A DNA stretch of 64,000 nucleotides, taken from the NCBI GenBank assembly GCA_910586705.1, contig CAJUJK010000007.1:1-64000 (forward strand), given 5' to 3'. Both the position numbers and the translations under genes were made by a program. Positions 7,078 through 15,036 of the stretch are shown here, piece by piece. The stretch comes from an uncultured Lachnospiraceae bacterium (GTDB lineage: Bacteria > Bacillota > Clostridia > Lachnospirales > Lachnospiraceae). The notes below the pieces were generated by a model. The model searched no databases. It was given only the letters and a program-made list of their open reading frames with translations, and was not told the DNA's origin. Each line of letters opens with the position of its first letter. The stretch's first letter is position 1.

Positions 7078-7764
7078 ATGGCTCAAAAATCAGAAATACT
7101 AAAGAAGAATGAACGCTATTTGATTTTTGATGAATCCGGCAACCTTGGAAGCAGCGGAAGATATTTTGTCATTGCATGTATTGATACCAATAACTATAAA
7201 GCACTCCATAACATCATGCACAAAAAACTAGGCATAGCCAAGAAAATGTTCCACGAACTTTCGATACTCCATTCCAATGAGATCAAGGCAAAAGAAGCAT
7301 ATCCATGTATTAAATATCACATATTGGAATGTATCGCAAAAAAAGATTTACAGATTTCATACATTGTGGCGGATTTGAACCATGTAAAGCCATCATTACT
7401 GATAGATAAAAACATACTTTACAATTTTTTAATGAAATTATTGATAGAACGTCTAATAACAGATAAAGATAATGGCACTACTATAAATATTATCTGCGAC
7501 AAACACTCCACAAAAGTAGCGTCTGGGAACTCTTTTTCCGATTATATAAAACTCTTTCTGTTATATGAAAAAGAATACGATATCAATTTGAATATTAACT
7601 ACATGGATTCAGATGATAAAAATGCTTACATTGTTCAAGCAGCAGATTATATTGCCAATGCTTTATATGGTTACTATGAATATGGCGACAACATATATTA
7701 TAGCCGTTTCAAGCATAAACTTGGCTCTGTGCTTCTATTTCCATGGAAATTATTTGGAAAATGA
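7078..7764 (+). CDS. DUF3800-family protein in the lysogeny arm
   Basis: A 228-residue protein with the DUF3800 hallmark LIFDESGNLG (D18, E19, S20) and a conserved C-terminal half (IVADLNHVKPS, IICDKHSTKVASG, the YIVQAADYIANALYGY helix). DUF3800 proteins are thought to have an RNase H-like nuclease fold, and many lie in defence islands or prophages, but their activity is largely unproven. The frame is open further upstream, yet I choose the ATG at 7078 because GAAAGGG precedes it and the upstream part overlaps the repressor. It sits between repressor and integrase, a typical place for lysogenic cargo genes that protect the host. Confidence 0.75.
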   Translation: MAQKSEILKKNERYLIFDESGNLGSSGRYFVIACIDTNNYKALHNIMHKKLGIAKKMFHELSILHSNEIKAKEAYPCIKYHILECIAKKDLQISYIVADLNHVKPSLLIDKNILYNFLMKLLIERLITDKDNGTTINIICDKHSTKVASGNSFSDYIKLFLLYEKEYDINLNINYMDSDDKNAYIVQAADYIANALYGYYEYGDNIYYSRFKHKLGSVLLFPWKLFGK

Positions 7765-8111
7765 ATAAAGTTTATTTAAGATGTTGATTTTATCACACCC
7801 TAATGGTATTATAAAGGCATAAGGACATATAATAATGCAGATGGGTGTGTAAGCCTATATCAGCGTGTGTATTTTTAAACATAAGTTGCCTGTGTGGTAA
7901 CCACTGATATAGCAGCACCCATTTTCTATTTTTACAAAAGCAAAACCGCCCCTGCGCCAACAGGAACGGTTTCAGATATACCCCCGAGGGGATACACCAA
8001 CCCTCATAATACATAGTGTATCATCCCCGGGCGCAGCTTGCAAGTGAACCGACTGATTTTCCAGATCATTCACGGGCTGTTATTTTTATACCCAAAAAAG
8101 AGGACAACACT
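7765..8111. other. Intergenic region before the integrase
   Basis: About 350 bases without a credible gene. It holds a perfect palindrome GTGGTAACCAC at 7894-7904, an imperfect hairpin at 7943-7972 (AAACCG..CCTG / CAGG..CGGTTT) and several direct short repeats. Arm-type integrase sites often lie in such a region beside the integrase gene, but none can be shown from one copy. Confidence 0.35.
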
Positions 8112-9164
8112 ATGGCTACAGCAAAGAAACTCCCGTCCGGCTCATGGCGGTGCCTTGTCTATGATTACACGGATGAAAACGGAAAACGCATATACCGCTC
8201 TTTTACTTCTGACGATCCGTCCCCTGCCGGAAAGCGTAAGGCGGAAGCGCTTGCCGCTCAATATGCAGCAGAAAAGGAGCAGAAGAAACGCAGTTCGGAT
8301 AAAAGCCTGTTTTCTGACCGCATGGAAAGCTATATCACTTCCAAAGAAGCCGTTCTTTCCCCTGCCACGATCCGGGGCTACCGCAACATCCAAAAAATGC
8401 TCCTGCGCGACTATGCCTCATTCTGCCACATGGAAATCCGAAAAGTCTCACAGGATGATGTACAGAGGGTGATAAACAGTCTTAGCCGCTCAAAATCCCC
8501 TAAGACCGTCCGCAACTACCATGGGCTCATAGCATCCGTAATCGGCTCAGATTTAGCCCTCAGAACCTCCATGCCACAGAAAATACGTCCTGAGCTTTAT
8601 ATCCCCTCGGATGACGAGATAAGAGCCTTGGTTGATGCCGTAAGGGGCACGGAACTGGAAATCCCTGTTCTCCTCGGCGCGTTCTGCATGATGCGGCGTG
8701 GCGAGATTTGCGCCCTCACTCTTGATGATATCCAAGGCGATGTAATACACGTCCATCACGCCCTTGTCCTCGGCACCGATAAAGAATGGCACTTGAAAGC
8801 TCCCAAGACAGGCAGTTCTGACAGATATATCAGCGCACCCGCATTTGTGGCGGACAGAATCCGCGAACTTGGACATATTACCACCCTCAATCCCCACTCC
8901 ATCACCATCATGTTCCAGAGGGTGCTCAAACGGGCTAATATAACACATTTCCGTTTTCACGACCTCCGGCACTATTCTGCGTCCATCCGACACGCTCTGG
9001 GAATCCCGGATGCCTACATCATGCAGGAAGGCGGCTGGAAAACTGACGCCGTGCTGAAATCTGTATACCGGCATGCCATGAGCGACAGGCAAAAGGAAAT
9101 GGCTGACCTTGCAAACAATCATTTTTCCAGATTATGCAACACAAAATGCAACACAGAAAAGTAA
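8112..9164 (+). CDS. Phage tyrosine integrase
   Basis: A site-specific recombinase of 350 residues that inserts and excises the prophage. The catalytic residues are all visible: Arg195 (MMRRGEICAL), Lys232 (APKTGSSDR), His283 and Arg286 (FHDLRH), Trp309 in the position often held by His (EGGWK) and the nucleophile Tyr319 (SVYRH). An Arm-type N-terminal domain covers residues 1-60 (SGSWRCLVYDYTDENGKRIY) and a core-binding domain residues 65-150. The longer frame from 8016 lacks a ribosome binding site; the ATG at 8112 has AAGAGGA before it. The gene ends 29 bases from tRNA-Met, which points to that tRNA as the attachment site. Confidence 0.9.
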   Translation: MATAKKLPSGSWRCLVYDYTDENGKRIYRSFTSDDPSPAGKRKAEALAAQYAAEKEQKKRSSDKSLFSDRMESYITSKEAVLSPATIRGYRNIQKMLLRDYASFCHMEIRKVSQDDVQRVINSLSRSKSPKTVRNYHGLIASVIGSDLALRTSMPQKIRPELYIPSDDEIRALVDAVRGTELEIPVLLGAFCMMRRGEICALTLDDIQGDVIHVHHALVLGTDKEWHLKAPKTGSSDRYISAPAFVADRIRELGHITTLNPHSITIMFQRVLKRANITHFRFHDLRHYSASIRHALGIPDAYIMQEGGWKTDAVLKSVYRHAMSDRQKEMADLANNHFSRLCNTKCNTEK

Positions 9165-9189
9165 AACACCGCAGAAACGCGGTGTTTTT
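9163..9189 (+). terminator. Integrase terminator
   Basis: AAAACACCGC and GCGGTGTTTT pair around a six-base loop and end in a T-run. The hairpin starts inside the integrase stop codon. Confidence 0.8.
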
Positions 9190-9192
9190 GAA

Positions 9193-9266
9193 TAGCGAGA
9201 GGGGGACTTGAACCCTCGACACTACGGGTATGAACCGTATGCTCTAGCCAGCTGAGCTATCTCGCC
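9193..9266 (-). tRNA. tRNA-Met (CAT), probable phage attachment site
   Basis: On the minus strand the gene folds into a full cloverleaf. The acceptor arm is GGCGAGA/TCTCGCT, the D-loop segment is TAGCTCAGCTGGCTAGAGC, the anticodon loop is TTCATAC with a TACGG/CCGTA stem, and the T-arm contains GGTTCAAGTC. The anticodon is CAT. The anticodon stem lacks the three G-C pairs of an initiator tRNA, so it is an elongator (or, less likely, an Ile-2 type). CCA is not encoded. The 3' end faces the integrase gene 29 bases away, the usual geometry for tRNA-integrating phages. Confidence 0.9.
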
Positions 9267-9315
9267 ATATATGAAATTAGTAGAACCACAGGGAAGCCGT
9301 CTCCGGCTTCCCCAA

Positions 9316-9388
9316 TGGGGCCTATAGGGCTCGAACCTATGACCCTCTGCTTGTAAGGCAGATGCTCTCCCAGCTGAGCTAAGACCCC
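9316..9388 (-). tRNA. tRNA-Val (TAC)
   Basis: The acceptor arm GGGGTCT/AGGCCCC, the D-arm TTAGCTCAGCTGGGAGAG, the anticodon loop CTTACAA on a TCTGC/GCAGA stem and the T-arm GGTTCGAGCC make a standard tRNA. The anticodon is TAC (valine). CCA is not encoded. It lies 49 bases upstream of tRNA-Met on the same strand, so the two are probably one transcript. Confidence 0.92.
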
Positions 9389-9540
9389 GTTTATTTGCGG
9401 GTCACTCACGCAACCCGCTCTGCTAGTATACAATTTATTCCTATTGCTTGTCAACCCTTTTTTCGGAATTGTTTCTTCAATTTTTACAAAAACAGTTCAG
9501 CCGTGCCCCTTTATGAGTTGCCGGGCGTCCTCCCTGTTTC

Positions 9541-11319
9541 TCACATCCTCTCCGGAGCGGAAAAACCGAGCAGGTCAATGCAGGTCTCCAGCACATCCTT
9601 GGTCAGCGCCAGCAGCGCGATCCATCCCGCCTTCTTCTGCCCGTCCTCCTCCGTGAGAATCTTCGTCTCATGGTAGAAGTGGTTGAACGCATTTGCCAGA
9701 TCGTAGATATAGGCACAGATCTTGTGGGGCGCAATCTCGTCGCAGACCGTCTCCATCATGGCGTTGTATTTCGTAAGTTCCAGCATCAGACTTTTTTCCG
9801 ACACATTTGTCGCCTCATTGACGACTGTGTCAGTCAATTTTCCTCCCTGCTCTTCAAACTTGGCAAGAATTGACTTGATCCGTACAATCGTATAGAGAAT
9901 GTATGGTCCGGTATCGCCTTCAAAGGATGTGAACCTGTCCATGTCAAAGATATAATCCTTGGACGCCTGATTGGACAGATCGCCGTACTTGATCGCCGCC
10001 AGTCCGACGATTCCGGCTGTCTCCACAGCGTGATCCATGTCGATCTCGTACCCCTTCGTCTCCGCGTTCTCCCGGATCTTGCGGATCATCTCCTCGTTGA
10101 TTTCCCGGATCAGGTTTTCCAGCCGCATGACGCCGCCCTCTCTCGTCTTAAAGGGCTTGCCGTCCTTGCCGTTCATGGTGCCGAAACCGATGTGTATCAG
10201 CTCCGTATCGTCATTGACCAGTTTGGTCTTTCTCGCGCAGCGGAATACCTGTTCAAAATATAAGTCCTGCCGCTTGTCAGTCAGGTAAATGAGCCTGTCA
10301 GGATGATAGTTTGCCATGCGGTCCATGATGGTCGCCAGATCCGTCGTGTTGTAGAGGGACGCACCGTCGGATTTTAAGATCATGCAGGGCGGCACTTCCT
10401 TCGTGTCGGTCTCCTCCTTCACATCCACCACCAGCGCGCCGTCGCTCTCGTAAGCGTAGCCGCCTTTTTTCATCTCCTCCACCATACCGGGGATCATGTC
10501 ATGCACGTCAGACTCGCCTTTCCACAGGTCAAATTCCACGTTCAGATTGGCATAGTTTTTCTTCAGATCCGCCACCGACACGGCTATGATGTGATCCCAG
10601 AGCGCGCGATACCCGCGCACGCCGCTCTGCAGCTTGTAGGTCGCCTCCATGGCATCCGCCTTATACGCCTCGTCCTCCTTGGACTTTGCGCTTGCCGTCG
10701 GGTAGATTTCCTCCAGTTCCGATATGGTGAAAGGCGCCTCCTGCGGATATTCCCCCTCGTAGGAATCGTCGAAATAGACCAGACCGGGCTGTCTTTTCTG
10801 CAGTTCCGTGATAATCAGCCCCATCTGCAGACCCCAGTCTCCCAGATGAATGTCTCCGATCACATCATGTCCGGCGTAGCGGCAGATCCGCTTGATGCTC
10901 TCACCGATAATGCCGGAGCGCAGATGCCCCACATGGAGCGGCTTCGCCACATTGGGACCGCCATAGTCAATGATTATCTTTTTTGACTCCGGCGTCTGGA
11001 ACCCGAACTTCTCCGCGCCGGACATCTCCCGCAGGTAATCCCGCACAAAAGACTCCTTCACTTTCATATTCAAAAAACCGGGAGCCACGGCGCAAACCTC
11101 TGACAGCACAGCATTCTCCTGCAGTTTCTCCGCCACCTCCTGCGCGATCATCAGAGGCGCCTTGTGGTATTTCTTCGCCCCCGCCATAGCGCCGTTGCAC
11201 TGGTATTCACACAGATCCGGCCTGTTTGACAAGGTTACCCTGCCAAGTTCGGCATCATACCCTGCCTCCGCAAACGCCTTTTTCATTTCTTCCGATATCA
11301 TGTCCAATATTTTCTGCAT
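9541..11319 (-). CDS. argS: Arginyl-tRNA synthetase
   Basis: It charges tRNA-Arg with arginine in the cytoplasm. The class I signature is present as PLHVGHLRSG (the HIGH motif) after IDYGGPNVAKP, and the N-terminal additional domain and C-terminal DALR anticodon-binding domain (RFTSFEGDTGPYILYTIVRI, later NAFNHFYHETKIL) are both visible. The length, about 592 residues, is normal. I place the start at the ATG at 11319 because GGAG stands six bases upstream; an ATG four codons earlier lacks a site. A good promoter lies at 11444-11472. Confidence 0.95.
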   Translation of the reverse strand: MQKILDMISEEMKKAFAEAGYDAELGRVTLSNRPDLCEYQCNGAMAGAKKYHKAPLMIAQEVAEKLQENAVLSEVCAVAPGFLNMKVKESFVRDYLREMSGAEKFGFQTPESKKIIIDYGGPNVAKPLHVGHLRSGIIGESIKRICRYAGHDVIGDIHLGDWGLQMGLIITELQKRQPGLVYFDDSYEGEYPQEAPFTISELEEIYPTASAKSKEDEAYKADAMEATYKLQSGVRGYRALWDHIIAVSVADLKKNYANLNVEFDLWKGESDVHDMIPGMVEEMKKGGYAYESDGALVVDVKEETDTKEVPPCMILKSDGASLYNTTDLATIMDRMANYHPDRLIYLTDKRQDLYFEQVFRCARKTKLVNDDTELIHIGFGTMNGKDGKPFKTREGGVMRLENLIREINEEMIRKIRENAETKGYEIDMDHAVETAGIVGLAAIKYGDLSNQASKDYIFDMDRFTSFEGDTGPYILYTIVRIKSILAKFEEQGGKLTDTVVNEATNVSEKSLMLELTKYNAMMETVCDEIAPHKICAYIYDLANAFNHFYHETKILTEEDGQKKAGWIALLALTKDVLETCIDLLGFSAPERM

Positions 11320-11443
11320 TCTGATCTCCATTCCGGCGCTTCGTGTGATTTTTCACACCGCCCTCCACTTCAAAGCGTCCCCCGCCGTGTCTGCACGCAT
11401 ACATACGCCGGGAAATCGCGGTTTATGACTCATAAGCAATGCA

Positions 11444-11472
11444 ATTTTACCACAAATCCCCACAGATGTCAT
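11444..11472 (-). promoter_or_regulatory. argS promoter
   Basis: ATGACA (11467-11472), 17 bases, TAAAAT (11444-11449) on the minus strand, about 120 bases before the argS start. No T-box motif is visible in the leader. Confidence 0.6.
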
Positions 11473-11570
11473 TTAAATTCCCTATATAACATAAAACTGT
11501 GACAGCAGACCCGTCATTGCACTGATCTTATGGGTGCCTGAAATTCCCACATGGAACAAAATCACCGCTG

Positions 11571-12305
11571 TCATGTCCCCGCCGATATCTGTCTTTTGGA
11601 ATACACACACCCACAGTAATCCTGCCGGTATAGTCCATATTCCTTCGACAGCTCAATCGACCGCTTGTAACCGTCCTTTTTCTTAAAATCCGACGGCAGC
11701 CAGACAACGCCGTACTCCCTCCCAAGCTTCTCACCGATTTCATTGAGTTTCCCGGCATTCTTTAAAGGACTGATGGAAAGGGTCGTGGTGAAATAATCAT
11801 ACCGCCCTGCCTGCGCCATCCGGGCTGTCTCCCTGAGCCTCAGCTCATAGCAGGCAAAACATCTCTCGCCGCCCTCCGGGCACTGCTCCAGACCTTTCGC
11901 CATCTCGTAGAACCGCTGCGGCTCATAGTCCCCCTCGATCACATCGATCCGATATGCCGCGCTTTCACTTTCTGCCTGCTGCCCTTCTGCACCATATGCT
12001 GTCTCCCTGTCAGTCACCATGACACCGTCCGAGTTTTTATTGACTTTTTTAGTCAACTCCTCGTTGTACGCGGCAATCAGCCGTTTCTGCTCCTCCACAC
12101 GCTTGCAGTACTCTGCATCCTCGGTGATATTCGGATTGAAATAAAAGACCGTGATCCTGAAATACTGTCGCAGATATTCCAGTACATAACTGCTGCAAGG
12201 CGCACAGCAGCTGTGCAGAAACAGGGTCGGAGCGCTCCCGTCCGCCGCACAGATACCGTCTATGATTTTATCCAGTTCCTTCTGATAGTTTCTGACCGTG
12301 TTCAT
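11571..12305 (-). CDS. queH: Epoxyqueuosine reductase QueH, with an insertion
   Basis: QueH carries out the last step of queuosine synthesis in tRNA, reducing epoxyqueuosine. It is the metal-dependent replacement for QueG. The family cysteines are all present: SCCAPCSSY (C33, C34, C37), RCFACYELRLRETA (C149, C152) and DYCGCVYSK (C231, C233). The protein has 244 residues, longer than the roughly 180-210 usual for the family. The extra length is a segment at about residues 84-117 that is rich in A, E, Q and S and looks disordered. No other queuosine genes are nearby, so the cell may salvage precursors. Confidence 0.9.
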   Translation of the reverse strand: MNTVRNYQKELDKIIDGICAADGSAPTLFLHSCCAPCSSYVLEYLRQYFRITVFYFNPNITEDAEYCKRVEEQKRLIAAYNEELTKKVNKNSDGVMVTDRETAYGAEGQQAESESAAYRIDVIEGDYEPQRFYEMAKGLEQCPEGGERCFACYELRLRETARMAQAGRYDYFTTTLSISPLKNAGKLNEIGEKLGREYGVVWLPSDFKKKDGYKRSIELSKEYGLYRQDYCGCVYSKRQISAGT

Positions 12306-12424
12306 ATTTTCCCATTCCTTACTTTACATGCTTTTCTCTGCCATTCCGTCAAAGGATCCTGCCCGTTGACCAAGCCGGTTCTCTTCCGCTTCTCCGCCTG
12401 CTCTGCCGGTTACGCCGCGCAGCT

Positions 12425-15013
12425 TCAAAACACAACGCTTCTCTCCTGCTCCACCTGATAGACCGCATCAGCCGCGATTTCATACACTTTCCTGTAATCC
12501 GTCTCCTCCACCAGACAGCCTGTGATCCTGTAATCGTCCAACCCCGTCCTGTAGAGCACATGGACAATATTTTTTCCTCTGTACGGGTCCGCCCAGAGCG
12601 CCAAAGGTGTGTCAGCGCTGCTCTCCATTTCTTCCACAAACATGGCAAGTCCCCTGTCCGCTTCCTCGTATGCCGCCTTTCCTTCCCCGTCTTCCCCTCC
12701 TGACACATGGTCCTTCTGCAAGGTGAACTCCAGATAATTTCTGGCATATAAGTTCGCCAGATACCGTATGCCCTTGTGGTAGCTTTCCTCCTGCCCATCG
12801 TTGTCGAGGTCACACTGGTAATCCCCCTCGTTCCCTTCTGACTGCTCCGGCTCCTGGTCTGCTATCCGCTCCGCTTTCCCTGTTATCTCCCGGCCCTTGT
12901 CAAGCCGCTCCTTTACCGCAGCACATTCTTTCGTCATGCGCTGTGCCAGACTCTCATAACCTGCCTCCGCCCAGATCTGCCGGATCTCATACTCTTTCGG
13001 AACCAGATAAAGCGATGCTTCCTCCACTCTCTTCCCGTCCTCATAGCAGCTCAATGTATAGCCCTCATAGAACAGACTGCTATAGTCAAAATCAAGGAGG
13101 CACAGATACTGCTTTCCCTCATAGGTAAGGATGCCAAATTCCTCCTGCACTTCAAAAAAGCTGTCTGTCTCCTCATAGAATCCGTCCGGCTGTCCTTTCA
13201 GAAAAATATAGTCCGCATTGCCGGAAGTGCCGCCAATAAAGTGGCCGTACAGCCGCCCCACCAGATCATCCGCGCCGTCATTATCGCAGTCTGCCTGCAG
13301 AAACGTATACATATAGTTATAGCGGGCGGCCTCCTGCACCTGCTGCCGGACAGCCATATCTCTTCCGGCGAGGAAACGCATCTCCTCCTGCGTCAGTTCC
13401 CTGCCGCTTCCCGTTGTACACAGACCGTCCGCATATTTCCCATCTGCCGTGCCAAGCACCGCAGATTCCTCTCCATCTCCCACTTCACTTAAGAGAACCG
13501 GGTCCTTTCCAGCCGCCATCATACTGGCGGTCTCATCCAGAAGAGCCTGCGGAATCCGTTTCCGTTCTCCTTCCATCCTGTGCATTCTGGCATAGACTTC
13601 CTTCGGCGCCATACCGTCATAAAACCGCTCATACAGAAGCCGCACTCTGCCCTGTTCTTCCCGCTCCCACGCATCCAGGGAAAAGGTTTCCTCAAAGAGG
13701 AGCTGTTTTGGCGCATCCTCATAGGCCCAGACCTTTAACCCGTCTTCCACGATGGACACGACACATTCCCTCTTTTTCACCAGAGCATTCCCCTCCCACT
13801 GCCAGATGGCCTCCGCCGCGCTTACAGGCCCCCATTCGGCAGGAATGTCATTGTTGGTAATGCTCCAAATGGTTTCCGTCTCAGGGAATCCCTTTTCATA
13901 CAACAAAGAGAGCTCACACTGTGCCGGCTCATAGACCTTTGTCTGGCGGTTCCACAGATAGGTTTCCCTGTATCCCGCCAAATCCGGGCATCCGTCAAAG
14001 TTTACGTCCTTTATCTGAATCCATCCTTCGCTGCCGCTTCCTAAATCTCCCGGAATCTCCTGAAAGGGTCTTTCGTAATACCCTTCCCTGTACAGCCGCA
14101 GCTTCGTGTTTCCCCTCCGCCTTTCACATGCGTAGAGAAAGGAAATTCCCTCCTCCGGCGCGAGCCTGCGGTAAGAAAAGGCATCGGGCTCCTTCCAGTA
14201 TCCGACGCTGCCGCCGTCCTTCCAGTGCACCATGCCATCTGCAAGCAGCTCTCCAAAGCTGCATCTTTCCTCTATCGCAATCTCCTGCACCAGACAGACC
14301 GCATCGCCCTGCACCAAAAAGAAATACAGATACCCGTCCTGCTCCAGCCGGTAAGTGTACTCCCTCTTCTCCTCATCCGCATACATGCGGTGTCCCACCG
14401 CCTCCGGCAGCAGATCAAAAAGGGCGCAAAGAAGCGCCGTCTCACTTTCATATACCGCCCTATAGTGCATCAGACGGACTCTGGGCGGCAGGGCGAGGTA
14501 CACCTCAATGCCATCTCCCCCTACCCGGTCCGCATACACCTCCTGCGCGCCGCATAAATCCAGAATCCGCCCTTTGCTCCCGTCCGACAAAAAACGCCCG
14601 TTGTCGAAAATATTGCCGTTGTCCTGCGCGTCGATCCGCTCCGGCTCGATTCCTTCCGGGAATGCCACGCAAAGACCGCCGTAGGTCAGCACATTTCCCT
14701 GCAGCCCGGCCTCCGGCTCGTCCTGCGTCAGTGCCGCGCGTGCGGTTTCCTTTCCCAAATCATCTGTGGAAAGCGCAGCTCCTGCCATTTCTGACACATC
14801 TGTCATCCCTGTGCTTTTTTCCGCCCCAGAACCTGACCCGGCGTTTTCCTCATTGCCTCCCGCCGCAAGACCATGTCCGGCATCCCCCGCATTTTCTCCC
14901 GTCACAGAACTGTGTCCGGCACCGCGCATACCGCCGGCACTGACCATAAGCAGCATACCAAGCGTCAGCGCAATCCGTATTCCTCTTTCAACGAGACCCT
15001 CTCTTTTCATCAC
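12425..15013 (-). CDS. Large secreted protein with FG-GAP-like calcium-loop motifs
   Basis: An 862-residue protein that I cannot assign to a named family. The start MMKREGLVERGIRIALTLGM and the following hydrophobic stretch form a signal peptide, and a low-complexity G/A/E/S linker fills residues 30-100. Three DxDxDG-like loops occur: DVNFDGCPDLAGY, ADCDNDGADDLVGR and CDLDNDGQEE. These resemble the repeat motifs of FG-GAP and VCBS beta-propeller proteins that report numerical quantities of a cell. The gene starts only 23 bases after carB and may be read from the carAB promoter. The first methionine codon is doubled and the ribosome binding site is weak. Confidence 0.65.
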   Translation of the reverse strand: MMKREGLVERGIRIALTLGMLLMVSAGGMRGAGHSSVTGENAGDAGHGLAAGGNEENAGSGSGAEKSTGMTDVSEMAGAALSTDDLGKETARAALTQDEPEAGLQGNVLTYGGLCVAFPEGIEPERIDAQDNGNIFDNGRFLSDGSKGRILDLCGAQEVYADRVGGDGIEVYLALPPRVRLMHYRAVYESETALLCALFDLLPEAVGHRMYADEEKREYTYRLEQDGYLYFFLVQGDAVCLVQEIAIEERCSFGELLADGMVHWKDGGSVGYWKEPDAFSYRRLAPEEGISFLYACERRRGNTKLRLYREGYYERPFQEIPGDLGSGSEGWIQIKDVNFDGCPDLAGYRETYLWNRQTKVYEPAQCELSLLYEKGFPETETIWSITNNDIPAEWGPVSAAEAIWQWEGNALVKKRECVVSIVEDGLKVWAYEDAPKQLLFEETFSLDAWEREEQGRVRLLYERFYDGMAPKEVYARMHRMEGERKRIPQALLDETASMMAAGKDPVLLSEVGDGEESAVLGTADGKYADGLCTTGSGRELTQEEMRFLAGRDMAVRQQVQEAARYNYMYTFLQADCDNDGADDLVGRLYGHFIGGTSGNADYIFLKGQPDGFYEETDSFFEVQEEFGILTYEGKQYLCLLDFDYSSLFYEGYTLSCYEDGKRVEEASLYLVPKEYEIRQIWAEAGYESLAQRMTKECAAVKERLDKGREITGKAERIADQEPEQSEGNEGDYQCDLDNDGQEESYHKGIRYLANLYARNYLEFTLQKDHVSGGEDGEGKAAYEEADRGLAMFVEEMESSADTPLALWADPYRGKNIVHVLYRTGLDDYRITGCLVEETDYRKVYEIAADAVYQVEQERSVVF

Positions 15014-15036
15014 TAAACCATCAACCCTGCCCGCCG

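Noticed and set aside
7793..8014. 73-codon minus-strand frame before the integrase
   Set aside because: No ribosome site and odd composition; the region is more likely non-coding.
9193..9266. Initiator tRNA-fMet
   Set aside because: The three G-C pairs of the initiator anticodon stem are missing, so I call it elongator.
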